Source: Suttonella ornithocola
GTDB lineage: Bacteria > Pseudomonadota > Gammaproteobacteria > Cardiobacteriales > Cardiobacteriaceae
Direction: 5' to 3'
Length of the DNA stretch: 9,277 bases
Assembly (NCBI RefSeq): GCF_001889065.1
Contig: NZ_LWHB01000043.1
Span: 1 to 9,277, forward strand
The notes beneath the pieces were generated by a model. It did not search any database. It was not told the DNA's origin and saw nothing but the letters and a program-made list of their open reading frames with translations. Made by a program: the position numbers and the translations under genes. Of this stretch, positions 1 through 5,965 are shown one piece after another (the first letter of the stretch is position 1; the number at the start of each line of letters is the position of its first letter).

Positions 1-221
1 GGACAATGCCGCTTTTCATAAACGCAGTGATATTCAAGCAATCATTGAAGAGCATGGGCATGAGATAGTTTGGTTACCCCCTTATAGTCCAGACTTAAAT
101 CCTATTGAAAAGATGTGGGCTTGGATTAAGCAAATACGCAAAGAATGGCGGATGGATTGTATTGATACTTTATTCTTTTATCTGCTTTGGATTGGGTTGG
201 GCTTTAGATGATTTCACTATA
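1..221 (+). mobile_element. IS630-family insertion sequence, 3' end (left copy, partial)
   Basis: This is the right-hand end of an IS630-family element; the rest lies outside the window. Bases 58-221 match the inverse of 9115-9277 with three substitutions and one single-base gap. The two copies stop matching immediately after CACTATA (215-221). IS630 elements insert at TA and duplicate it, so the element end and its TA target lie within 217-221. The outward-facing end, read inwards, begins TATAGTGAAATCATC. The 5' end and the other terminal repeat cannot be seen. Confidence 0.85.
2..211 (+). CDS. IS630-family transposase, C-terminal fragment
   Basis: The reading frame is open from the window edge and ends at TGA (209-211), about ten bases before the inferred IS end. 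The 69 visible residues are the end of the DDE_3 catalytic domain. They begin with the second catalytic aspartate (DNAAFHKR), followed by the IS630 signature LPPYSPDLNPIEKMW, whose glutamate is the third catalytic acid. Exactly 34 residues separate this Asp and Glu, the D34E spacing typical of the family. The first catalytic Asp and the N-terminal helix-turn-helix are outside the window. A second frame, open over the last ~35 codons and reading on to TAA at 240-242, ends in ALDDFTINARMGK. I cannot tell from one partial copy whether frame change is part of normal expression. The fragment probably belongs to an intact gene, since this copy keeps the frame that the right-hand copy has lost. Confidence 0.85.
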   Translation, partial: DNAAFHKRSDIQAIIEEHGHEIVWLPPYSPDLNPIEKMWAWIKQIRKEWRMDCIDTLFFYLLWIGLGFR

Positions 222-258
222 AATGCGCGTATGGGCAAATAATTAGTTCTTTATCGAC

Positions 259-286
259 AAAAAGCCTCGCTGATGCGAGGCTTTTT
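259..286 (-). terminator. Rho-independent terminator after the surface lipoprotein gene
   Basis: This is a perfect 12-bp inverted repeat: AAAAAGCCTCGC (259-270), loop TGAT (271-274), GCGAGGCTTTTT (275-286). The GC-rich core and flanking A/T runs allow termination in both directions. It lies about 20 bases downstream of the lipoprotein stop codon (305-307, - strand). It can also block read-through from the IS transposase on the + strand. Confidence 0.9.
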
Positions 287-304
287 ATATGAAAATTAAA
301 AGGC

Positions 305-1246
305 TTATTTTTTCTTCGCGCCATAGGCACCAAAATATTCATTCCCTTTTCTAAATAATCCGCCGAGTTCATCGGCATTTGGCCCATAGAATGCGCCACT
401 GGTTTCGCCGCCATCAGCAGTTCGTCCAGAAAATTCACTGCCTTTAATAGTGGCATCAATTCGAATATTATTGGTGAGTTTTCTTTGTTCAAACTTACCA
501 TTGACTCTTTCCGCGGGATTATCAATTTTTTGCTCAAAAACTCCATCGCTAATCAGTCCATAAAGTCGTTTTGTACCAAAATCTGCACGAAATTCTGACT
601 TAGCAAATGCAGTGCCGCTATTTTTATCCATTTGACGATAGTCTTTATACATAGCATTACCTAAATAGTGCGCAGTGCCTTTTTGTGGCATATTTTCTAC
701 AGGCGTTTGATAGCCTTGGTAGAATAGATAAGCATTGCCACTGTCATCATCGTCATCCTTGTTAAGGTCTTTTCCAAAAGCCCCAAAACGTGTGTAGCTT
801 AAGAAATTGCTAACCAGTGAATCATCTTGACCATCTTCTCTTTCTGTAAAATTTTTATCGAAAGGATAGAGATTTTCATTGCTCTCATCATCAATTTCTC
901 CTAATAAGGAAAACGTTTGTCCATCAACGATGATGTTATCTTTGTTATGGGTAGGGGTAAGAGAAAATGTTCCCTGATAGATAGCTTTACCGCCATCTGG
1001 CTCATATATTTTGTATGTTGTGCCTGTTAACGTATCGGTAAGTTTGGCTGGATTACTTGCAGTGCTGTGACCATTATTATTATCAGAAGTCATAATGATT
1101 GTGCTAGATTGCGTATGAGAAGTGGTGCTAGAAATACTACTAGTCGTGCTAATTTCTTTACTACCACCGCCACCACCACAGGCAGTAAGAGTGAGTACAG
1201 CTGTGCAGGCAAGGAAAAGAGGTGATTTTTTAAAAGTTGTTTTCAT
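305..1246 (-). CDS. TbpB-like / Slam-dependent surface lipoprotein
   Basis: Predicted outer-membrane lipoprotein of 313 residues, probably displayed on the cell surface to bind a host ligand such as an iron or haem carrier. The start is taken as ATG at 1246-1244, which directly precedes a lipoprotein signal peptide with lipobox LTAC (Cys23). A 12-codon extension from TTG at 1282 is open but would spoil the signal. After Cys23 come five glycines and a Ser/Thr/Asn-rich linker to about residue 65, a tether common in Slam-exported proteins. Residues 176-200 contain MPQKGTAHYLGNAMY, and 283-296 contain SGAFYGPNADELGG. Both are hallmarks of the C-terminal beta-barrel shared by TbpB, HpuA, fHbp and haemophilin-type lipoproteins. 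An Asp run (DDDDD, 164-168) lies just before the first motif. No Slam gene or TonB receptor is present in the window, so the ligand is unknown. The gene has its own 209-bp upstream gap and downstream terminator, so it is probably transcribed alone. The family assignment is confident; the exact subfamily is not. Confidence 0.82.
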   Translation of the reverse strand: MKTTFKKSPLFLACTAVLTLTACGGGGGSKEISTTSSISSTTSHTQSSTIIMTSDNNNGHSTASNPAKLTDTLTGTTYKIYEPDGGKAIYQGTFSLTPTHNKDNIIVDGQTFSLLGEIDDESNENLYPFDKNFTEREDGQDDSLVSNFLSYTRFGAFGKDLNKDDDDDSGNAYLFYQGYQTPVENMPQKGTAHYLGNAMYKDYRQMDKNSGTAFAKSEFRADFGTKRLYGLISDGVFEQKIDNPAERVNGKFEQRKLTNNIRIDATIKGSEFSGRTADGGETSGAFYGPNADELGGLFRKGNEYFGAYGAKKK

Positions 1247-1455
1247 AAGATTTTCAATAAAAAGAAAGGGTATATAGTTCAATCAGCGAAAAACAGTTAT
1301 TTATCACTAGAAATGCTAGGTAAGGTTTATAAAACGTCTTTTTTAGCTAACTTGACTATAGCAAGATTTCCAAAAAATTCATACGATGTAAAAAATAATC
1401 TCTTGTTTTGTTATGATTTATCTCTATATGTGTTTTTAGGGGTTAACGGTATCTA
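1247..1455. other. AT-rich intergenic region upstream of the lipoprotein gene
   Basis: These 209 bases lie between the mepA stop and the lipoprotein start and presumably hold the lipoprotein promoter. On the - strand a TATATA (1271-1276) sits about 25 bases before the ATG and could be a -10 element, but no good -35 is visible at the right distance. The sequence before the ATG has only a weak purine stretch (TTGAAAATC) as a ribosome-binding site. A single Fur-like half site (TGATAAAT, - strand, ~1299-1306) is present without its partner. I see no T-tailed hairpin to end the mepA transcript here. Confidence 0.4.
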
Positions 1456-2319
1456 TTATAGCGCTATTTCATTGGCGGATGAGGCTTTAATTAACAATGC
1501 TTTACAGCTTTTCGGAGGTTCTGGGCGAGGCTTAGGCTTTTTAGGTTTTGCTGGTTTGGGATGTAAAATAGCTTCACTTTGGTCGGTAATCCAGTGATTT
1601 AAGTCTTCTGTGCAACCATCGCCCAGCGGAATAGGCGCTTGGTTAACGCATAATGGACTATCGGGCGGGCAAGCCAATCGCATATGAAAATGGCTATCGT
1701 GTCCGCCCCAAGGTCGAATTTTTTGTAGCCAACGGGTATCGGCTTCAGTATCACAAAGATAGCGTTTAATAATAGGATTAACAAAAATTCTTGTGGTTTG
1801 GGGGGACTGTGCCGCTGCATAAAGCGCTTCTCGATAAGCTTTTTGCCATTTATCCATTCGCATAGTACCGGAGATTTGGTCTACAACACTATCAGGTTCA
1901 TGGTCTCTATCAGGGATGCTGCCTTGCGGAATTGCTGCAAAATAGATATCAGCATCTAAACCATTTTGATGGCTAATATGCGCATAGCTCATGAGTCCAC
2001 CAATAGGTTGACTTAAATCCCCAATCAGTATTGCGTTGCCTGTAGTTTGATAAACATGTTTTCCAATCGCTTGGATAGTGGCGATGGTTTGCGGTTGGCT
2101 GTAGTAGCGATGACGAAAACGACGAATATCGTAGTAGCCAATGCCTTGTTCAGGCAAGATTTCTGCACCCTGTTGGCAACCATTAGAATAGCCACCTATG
2201 GCTTGTGGTGAACCAGCAACAGGATGAGAAATTTTGCTCCAAGGATTAGGTTTTTCAATGTACTTTGCATATAAGCTAGCACAAAAAAATGCGCTTAAAA
2301 GTAGGACAGCTTTTTTCAT
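1456..2319 (-). CDS. mepA: MepA, penicillin-insensitive murein endopeptidase (peptidase M74)
   Basis: Periplasmic zinc metallopeptidase that cuts D-Ala-meso-DAP (and DAP-DAP) cross-links in peptidoglycan, used in wall growth and turnover. It has a Sec signal peptide with likely cleavage after SLYA (residue 18). The family opening GGYSNGCQQGAEILP spans 42-56, followed by YYDIRRFRHRYY (62-73). The zinc site is complete: SHQNGLDAD gives His117 and Asp124, and PWGGHDSHFHMRLACP (203-218) gives His207, His210 and His212. These correspond to His113, Asp120, His206, His209 and His211 of E. coli MepA. Length is 287 residues against 274 in E. coli; the extra length is mainly a Pro/Lys-rich tail (~253-272, HPKPAKPKKPKPRPEPP) and a short end. 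The start is only six bases after the stop of the upstream 174-residue gene, so the two are surely co-transcribed. No clear Shine-Dalgarno is seen (ACTTTAACATTC before ATG), which suggests translational coupling. Confidence 0.95.
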   Translation of the reverse strand: MKKAVLLLSAFFCASLYAKYIEKPNPWSKISHPVAGSPQAIGGYSNGCQQGAEILPEQGIGYYDIRRFRHRYYSQPQTIATIQAIGKHVYQTTGNAILIGDLSQPIGGLMSYAHISHQNGLDADIYFAAIPQGSIPDRDHEPDSVVDQISGTMRMDKWQKAYREALYAAAQSPQTTRIFVNPIIKRYLCDTEADTRWLQKIRPWGGHDSHFHMRLACPPDSPLCVNQAPIPLGDGCTEDLNHWITDQSEAILHPKPAKPKKPKPRPEPPKSCKALLIKASSANEIAL

Positions 2320-2325
2320 AGAATG

Positions 2326-2850
2326 TTAAAGTCGGCGCTTAATTTGTTTGTCTTCAGGTGGAATGATGTCTTCGCTACCAGTAAAGGAGTGAATGGTGTA
2401 GTTACCTAGAAAGTTTCGGCTGAAATGGATAGTTTCTTTACGTGTGTATTGGTAACGATTTTTGTTATCTCTATTGGGGTTAGCATCAATTTTGATATCA
2501 ACTTTTGCAATGGCGGCGTTGTAAGGGAATTTTTGGATACGCTCAATTTGTAAATTATCAATATTTATTCTTGTGTTAGATAATTTTGTCCCTTCTAGCG
2601 CGCGACTTTTAAAGTAGGGACAAAGATCATCGGCAGTTTTGGCGGCGATACGTTTCTTTTTTCCGTTTGTGGTATAGGTGTAGTTAGCTTCTGTTAGTGG
2701 AGAAATGGTATCGCAAAATTTCTCAGCAGCCTCCATACTAGGAAATTGTGTGGTTTTTAACCAACGGTCAACTGGGGCGGGTGATAAGGCATAATAGTTC
2801 ATGCCATAGTAAAATCCGCAAATGGCTAAAATAAAAAGAAGTGCTTTCAT
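2326..2850 (-). CDS. Hypothetical exported or membrane-anchored protein (174 aa)
   Basis: I do not recognise this protein. It starts MKALLFILAICGFYYGMNYYA, a short hydrophobic N-terminus (about residues 3-21) that is either a signal peptide or an uncleaved inner-membrane anchor, so the rest is probably periplasmic. The body has two cysteines in short helical contexts (FCDT, Cys46; LCPYF, Cys77) that could form a disulfide. A run of polar beta-strand-like segments follows (RINIDNLQIERI, AAIAKVDIKIDA, KETIHFSRNF, NYTIHSFTG). This loosely resembles a small NTF2-like or cystatin-like alpha+beta fold, but that is only an impression. The C-terminus is basic (KQIKRRL). A good Shine-Dalgarno (AAAAGG, about 8 bases before ATG) supports the start. 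The six-base gap to mepA suggests a role in the envelope, possibly with MepA, but no function can be named. Confidence 0.75.
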   Translation of the reverse strand: MKALLFILAICGFYYGMNYYALSPAPVDRWLKTTQFPSMEAAEKFCDTISPLTEANYTYTTNGKKKRIAAKTADDLCPYFKSRALEGTKLSNTRINIDNLQIERIQKFPYNAAIAKVDIKIDANPNRDNKNRYQYTRKETIHFSRNFLGNYTIHSFTGSEDIIPPEDKQIKRRL

Positions 2851-2882
2851 AAAAATACCTTTTAAAATTAAAAAAGGAAAAG

Positions 2883-2912
2883 TTCAATCTATTCATGATA
2901 TCACTGATTGAA
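2883..2912 (-). terminator. Possible weak terminator after mnmC
   Basis: A 7-bp inverted repeat, TTCAATC (2883-2889) and GATTGAA (2906-2912), encloses a 16-base loop that contains the palindrome TGATATCA. On the - strand it is followed by CTTTTCCTTTTTTT, a U-rich tract. The stem is short and AT-rich, so it may only attenuate. The same stretch may carry an extended -10 (TGATATCAT, - strand) for the downstream 174-residue gene. If it does not stop transcription, mnmC and the mepA pair are one long operon. Confidence 0.3.
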
Positions 2913-2921
2913 AGATAATCG

Positions 2922-4763
2922 TTAGATTGAAATTTGATTGCGGATAATATTTCGAATGAGTGTTCTTGCAGGCAACAGATATGGCAATAGATTTGAGGCA
3001 ATAGGTAAAGGTGCGCCGCTAATCATAGTAGCGATAACATCAGCACCTAAGAAAGCCGTAAGTGTTCCTTTTGAACCTAACCCTGCATGAATATAGGTGG
3101 TTGGTGTTGAAAATTGAGGCGCAGCAAAAATGGAGGCTTTAGCATTTTTTTGCCAAGGCATATAGTCGTTATAAAGGATATCTACTGTAGGGAAAGGACC
3201 AATTAACGGAAGATAATCGCGCGTAGCGGCACGAATGCCAATAAAATGTTGATGATAACACGCGGGATGTTCGGGTAAGGTCTGTGTCAATGAATGCAAT
3301 AATTGCGCGTTATCTTCTGGATAAAGGGTTAAATCTGCATTATTGGGATGATAGACAGAACCAATATAGCCTTGATGACGGTTAGGATAGGGAAGAATGC
3401 TATGTCCAGCACAAAAGGCGTGATTGGGTAATGGACGAGTGGCTCGAAAGAGAGTGGCATGACCGCGTAAGGGGCGTAGTTGTTTATGCCAAGCAGAGGG
3501 AAGTAAGGATAAATCCCAAGCGGTTGCTAGAATGGTTGTAATATCATCATTTGGTAGCTGGGTGAATGATTTTATTTTTAAGGTAATAGAGGGATGTGTA
3601 TAGAGGGCTTTAAGAAGTTCAGGTGTGTCAATAACGCCCAATCCTTTTAAGATTAGGGTATGGTTGTCATCAATTTCCCACTCGTCTAAATTGAGTAGTT
3701 GTTGCGCATAGACAGTTTGATGGCGTTTTTTTTGACGAGCATCTTTAGCGGTGAGATGAATCGGAATGTTATCCAGAAGGTGAGACGGTAGGCGCTTAAA
3801 CCAGCGTTTAGTATGATGCCAAGCGGCAAGATGAAATTGGCGCATGGGGGTGTCTTGCGTGCCGGGTTGTAGGTAAGGTACCGCAACAGGAACTTGGCTA
3901 GCAGCAGGATGAGTCTGTGGGGAATGATAAAGGGTTACTTGGTAACCGCGTTCTGCTAATGCGCGAGCGGTACTCGCACCCGCTAATCCAGCGCCAATAA
4001 TTCTAATAGGATGATTCGTTGACAAGGCTGGTGGCAAATCGGTCCAATACGGTGAATGGGTAAATGGAGTGGTCAATGTGGCTGTAATCATATCGCGTTT
4101 GCGACCGTAACCACTTGTCTTAGTAATAGAAAATCCAGCAGCAATTAGTCCTTCTTTTACTATGCGCGCTGCGGTGAATGTGGCTAATGTTGCATTTTCT
4201 GTGCTAAGACGAGCTAGTTGCTGATAAAGTGCGGGTTGCCAGAGCTCAGGATTTTTTGCAGGTGCAAATCCGTCTAAAAACCAAGCATCGACTTGCGCAT
4301 GGGTTTGTTGGAGTTGTTCAACTGCATCGCCCATAAGCAGTAAAAGCGTTATCCGAGGATGAAGCCGTAGCAAATGATGCCCGGGATGATTGGCAGGGTA
4401 TTGCTGATAAAGGGCATTCCACCAATCGGGCAACTCCCAGTTTTGATGAATTCTTTTTAAATAGGATAATTCAATCGGATATTTCTCACAGCTAATAAGA
4501 TTGAGCTGTGCATTTTTAGGAGCATAAGTAAGAAAATGTGTGCTAGCACGTAGGACATTTAAGCCTGTTCCAAATCCTGTTTCTCCAATGGTAAATTGAG
4601 AATGCGGCGATAACGCAGAAAACCGTGCTTTGAGATGGTTGCCATCAATAAAGACATGGTCAGCTTCTGCCTGCCCATGTTCAGGTTGATAGTAAATATC
4701 GTTAAATTGCTCACTATTCGGTGTAGAGTGAACAAAATCTAGCGTAGCATATTGTAAAAGCAT
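2922..4763 (-). CDS. mnmC: MnmC, bifunctional tRNA 5-methylaminomethyl-2-thiouridine biosynthesis protein
   Basis: Cytoplasmic two-domain enzyme finishing the mnm5(s2)U modification at wobble position 34 of certain tRNAs. The FAD domain removes the carboxymethyl group from cmnm5U to give nm5U, and the SAM domain methylates it to mnm5U. The N-terminal methyltransferase domain (about 1-235) shows GETGFGTGLN (60-69, SAM site), DAWFLDGFAPAKNPELW (159-175, with the catalytic-region Asp164) and GYGRKRDM (218-225). The C-terminal oxidoreductase domain (about 250-613) shows the dinucleotide fold IIGAGLAG (255-262) with ALAERGYQVTLY, PLRGHATLF (431-439), GIRAATRDYLPLIG (509-522) and GLGSKGT (561-567). 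Length is 613 against about 668 in E. coli, so the fusion is complete but compact. The usual ASGN-x-x-GALYP segment after the first FAD strand is replaced by ASQVPVAVPYLQPG (288-301). The ATG overlaps the upstream flavoprotein stop as TAATG, a translational-coupling arrangement. Confidence 0.95.
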   Translation of the reverse strand: MLLQYATLDFVHSTPNSEQFNDIYYQPEHGQAEADHVFIDGNHLKARFSALSPHSQFTIGETGFGTGLNVLRASTHFLTYAPKNAQLNLISCEKYPIELSYLKRIHQNWELPDWWNALYQQYPANHPGHHLLRLHPRITLLLLMGDAVEQLQQTHAQVDAWFLDGFAPAKNPELWQPALYQQLARLSTENATLATFTAARIVKEGLIAAGFSITKTSGYGRKRDMITATLTTPFTHSPYWTDLPPALSTNHPIRIIGAGLAGASTARALAERGYQVTLYHSPQTHPAASQVPVAVPYLQPGTQDTPMRQFHLAAWHHTKRWFKRLPSHLLDNIPIHLTAKDARQKKRHQTVYAQQLLNLDEWEIDDNHTLILKGLGVIDTPELLKALYTHPSITLKIKSFTQLPNDDITTILATAWDLSLLPSAWHKQLRPLRGHATLFRATRPLPNHAFCAGHSILPYPNRHQGYIGSVYHPNNADLTLYPEDNAQLLHSLTQTLPEHPACYHQHFIGIRAATRDYLPLIGPFPTVDILYNDYMPWQKNAKASIFAAPQFSTPTTYIHAGLGSKGTLTAFLGADVIATMISGAPLPIASNLLPYLLPARTLIRNIIRNQISI

Positions 4764-5773
4764 TAGTTAAGATAAGTGGATACTTGTTGTTCTAATGTAC
4801 TCAGTAATTCATTAAGTTGGGTAGGTAAAGTGTTGGTCGTTGCGCTAGCACAAATAGGTATTTGTTCTGGAAATTGCTGATAATATAAGGTTAATAATGC
4901 TTCCCTTTCAATTTCATTTAGATGATAAATTTCGTGAGGTAAATGGTGTTTGGCTAAACAGCGTAAGGGATGAATGGTCAGAGTGTCTTCTATTGAAAAG
5001 TGATATTCGGTAGCTGTTTGGAGTTTTTCTTGCTGCTCAGCAGTAAGACTACACTGAACAAATGCTCTGTCTAACATGACGCCTTGCGCTCCAGAAATAA
5101 TGGCGGCTACGATGTCTGCCCCATGGGTAAAATCTCCCCATAAAATAATAGGATGATTAGTGTGTGGACGAACTTGTTGAAGAAGGCTAAGAGCGCTACC
5201 TGATTGCTCAGGAAGTTGGTTGTTAAATCGACATTGTTCTCCGCCCGATTCACTGCCTTGTAAAACGAGAATATCGATTTCAAAGTCTATTGCAACCAGA
5301 GCTTCTAAGAGATTACGACAAACAGCAAAGGTTAAGATATCTTGGCTTTTAATGAAGTGAATAGTGTCTTTCTCAGGAATACCGCAAGCAAAACCAATGA
5401 GACGTGGAGAGGTCGCAATCACGGTATCGAGTAAATCTAGAAAATGATCTGGTTCAGGTAGTGTGTAAGGAGAGTCAATAGTGCTAAGAATTTGTTGGAT
5501 TTTCTCATGGTGAGTAAAGGTACAGTGCATTTTCTGAGGCAAGCGATGCATGAAACAAACAGAAGGGCGAGAATGCATTTGTCGATAATCTGATAGTTGT
5601 TGGTTGAGCATCGCACAATTTGCAGTTTCCCCGATTCTTAGCATACCCACTGCACCAGCTTCAGAGATTTCTCCACTTTGTGACGCAGAAATGAGAGAAA
5701 ACGGTAAAGGTGCTTGCCATAAAGGATAACGTGCGGATAATGCGTGATGAAGAGAATTTGACGGAAATGTCAT
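4763..5773 (-). CDS. Nitronate monooxygenase-like FMN protein lacking the usual catalytic histidine
   Basis: TIM-barrel flavoprotein of the nitronate monooxygenase / 2-nitropropane dioxygenase family, probably cytoplasmic and FMN-binding. Family features in order: YPLWQAPLPF (16-25, usually YPIIQAPM), AGAVGML (39-45), LVLQGSESGG (169-178, usually xxQGxEAGGH) and WGDFTHGADIVAAIISGAQG (211-230, matching the GGIxxGxxxAAALxLGAxG phosphate-binding strand). Two departures stand out. The histidine that normally follows the double glycine is Glu179 (GGEQCR). The usual GT-R-F end of the phosphate motif is MLDRAFV. Length (336) is normal. It is therefore a divergent paralogue whose substrate may not be a nitronate; true NMO activity is doubtful. 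It is the first gene of a unit with mnmC (TAATG overlap) and has its own promoter in the divergent region. The ATG start has only a weak ribosome-binding site (TATGGGCAGCTT before it). Confidence 0.8.
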   Translation of the reverse strand: MTFPSNSLHHALSARYPLWQAPLPFSLISASQSGEISEAGAVGMLRIGETANCAMLNQQLSDYRQMHSRPSVCFMHRLPQKMHCTFTHHEKIQQILSTIDSPYTLPEPDHFLDLLDTVIATSPRLIGFACGIPEKDTIHFIKSQDILTFAVCRNLLEALVAIDFEIDILVLQGSESGGEQCRFNNQLPEQSGSALSLLQQVRPHTNHPIILWGDFTHGADIVAAIISGAQGVMLDRAFVQCSLTAEQQEKLQTATEYHFSIEDTLTIHPLRCLAKHHLPHEIYHLNEIEREALLTLYYQQFPEQIPICASATTNTLPTQLNELLSTLEQQVSTYLN

Positions 5774-5804
5774 AAGCTGCCCATAAGTTTGTTTTGAGTA
5801 CAGA

Positions 5805-5832
5805 ATTATATAGTTTTCATAGAGGAAAACAA
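5805..5832 (-). promoter_or_regulatory. Promoter of the NMO-like/mnmC unit
   Basis: On the - strand, TTGTTT (5832-5827) and a consensus TATAAT (5810-5805) are separated by 16 bases. The -10 lies about 31 bases before the ATG at 5773, leaving a short leader. The -35 matches the sigma-70 consensus only in TTG. Assigned by eye. Confidence 0.5.
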
Positions 5833-5914
5833 AGTAAGGAAGTAAAATATTAAGGAAGCTAGGAGATGATTTTTAAAAGAGATTCGTAGAGATAACGAGC
5901 AATTTTCTGGTTTC

Positions 5915-5923
5915 TGATACAAT
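5915..5923 (+). promoter_or_regulatory. Extended -10 promoter of the FimX-like gene
   Basis: TGATACAAT gives a TACAAT -10 (5918-5923) with an upstream TG at the extended -10 position. No good -35 is seen 16-18 bases upstream, as is common for extended -10 promoters. The predicted start near 5930 leaves a leader of about 35 bases containing the Shine-Dalgarno AAAGGA (5954-5959). Confidence 0.45.
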
Positions 5924-5965
5924 ATTTCTTTACCTTAAAAAGATTGTTTGATTAAAGGATGACTC

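Noticed and set aside
217..546. Open frame on the - strand across the terminator and lipoprotein 3' end
   Set aside because: It overlaps the lipoprotein gene in another frame and spans the hairpin at 259-286; a shadow of the real gene.
1290..1440. Fur-like half sites upstream of the lipoprotein gene
   Set aside because: Only single half sites (TGATAAAT, GATAAATCAT on the - strand) without a matching partner; in DNA this AT-rich they are expected by chance.
1313..1597. Open frame of 94 codons on the + strand overlapping the 3' end of mepA
   Set aside because: It runs antisense into mepA, has no clear ribosome-binding site, and its translation looks like non-coding AT-rich DNA.
1599..1820. 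Small - strand frame inside mepA
   Set aside because: Wholly inside the M74 peptidase gene in another frame; no family features.
2768..3001. Small - strand frame bridging mnmC and the 174-residue gene
   Set aside because: It overlaps both genes out of frame and has no start signal of its own.
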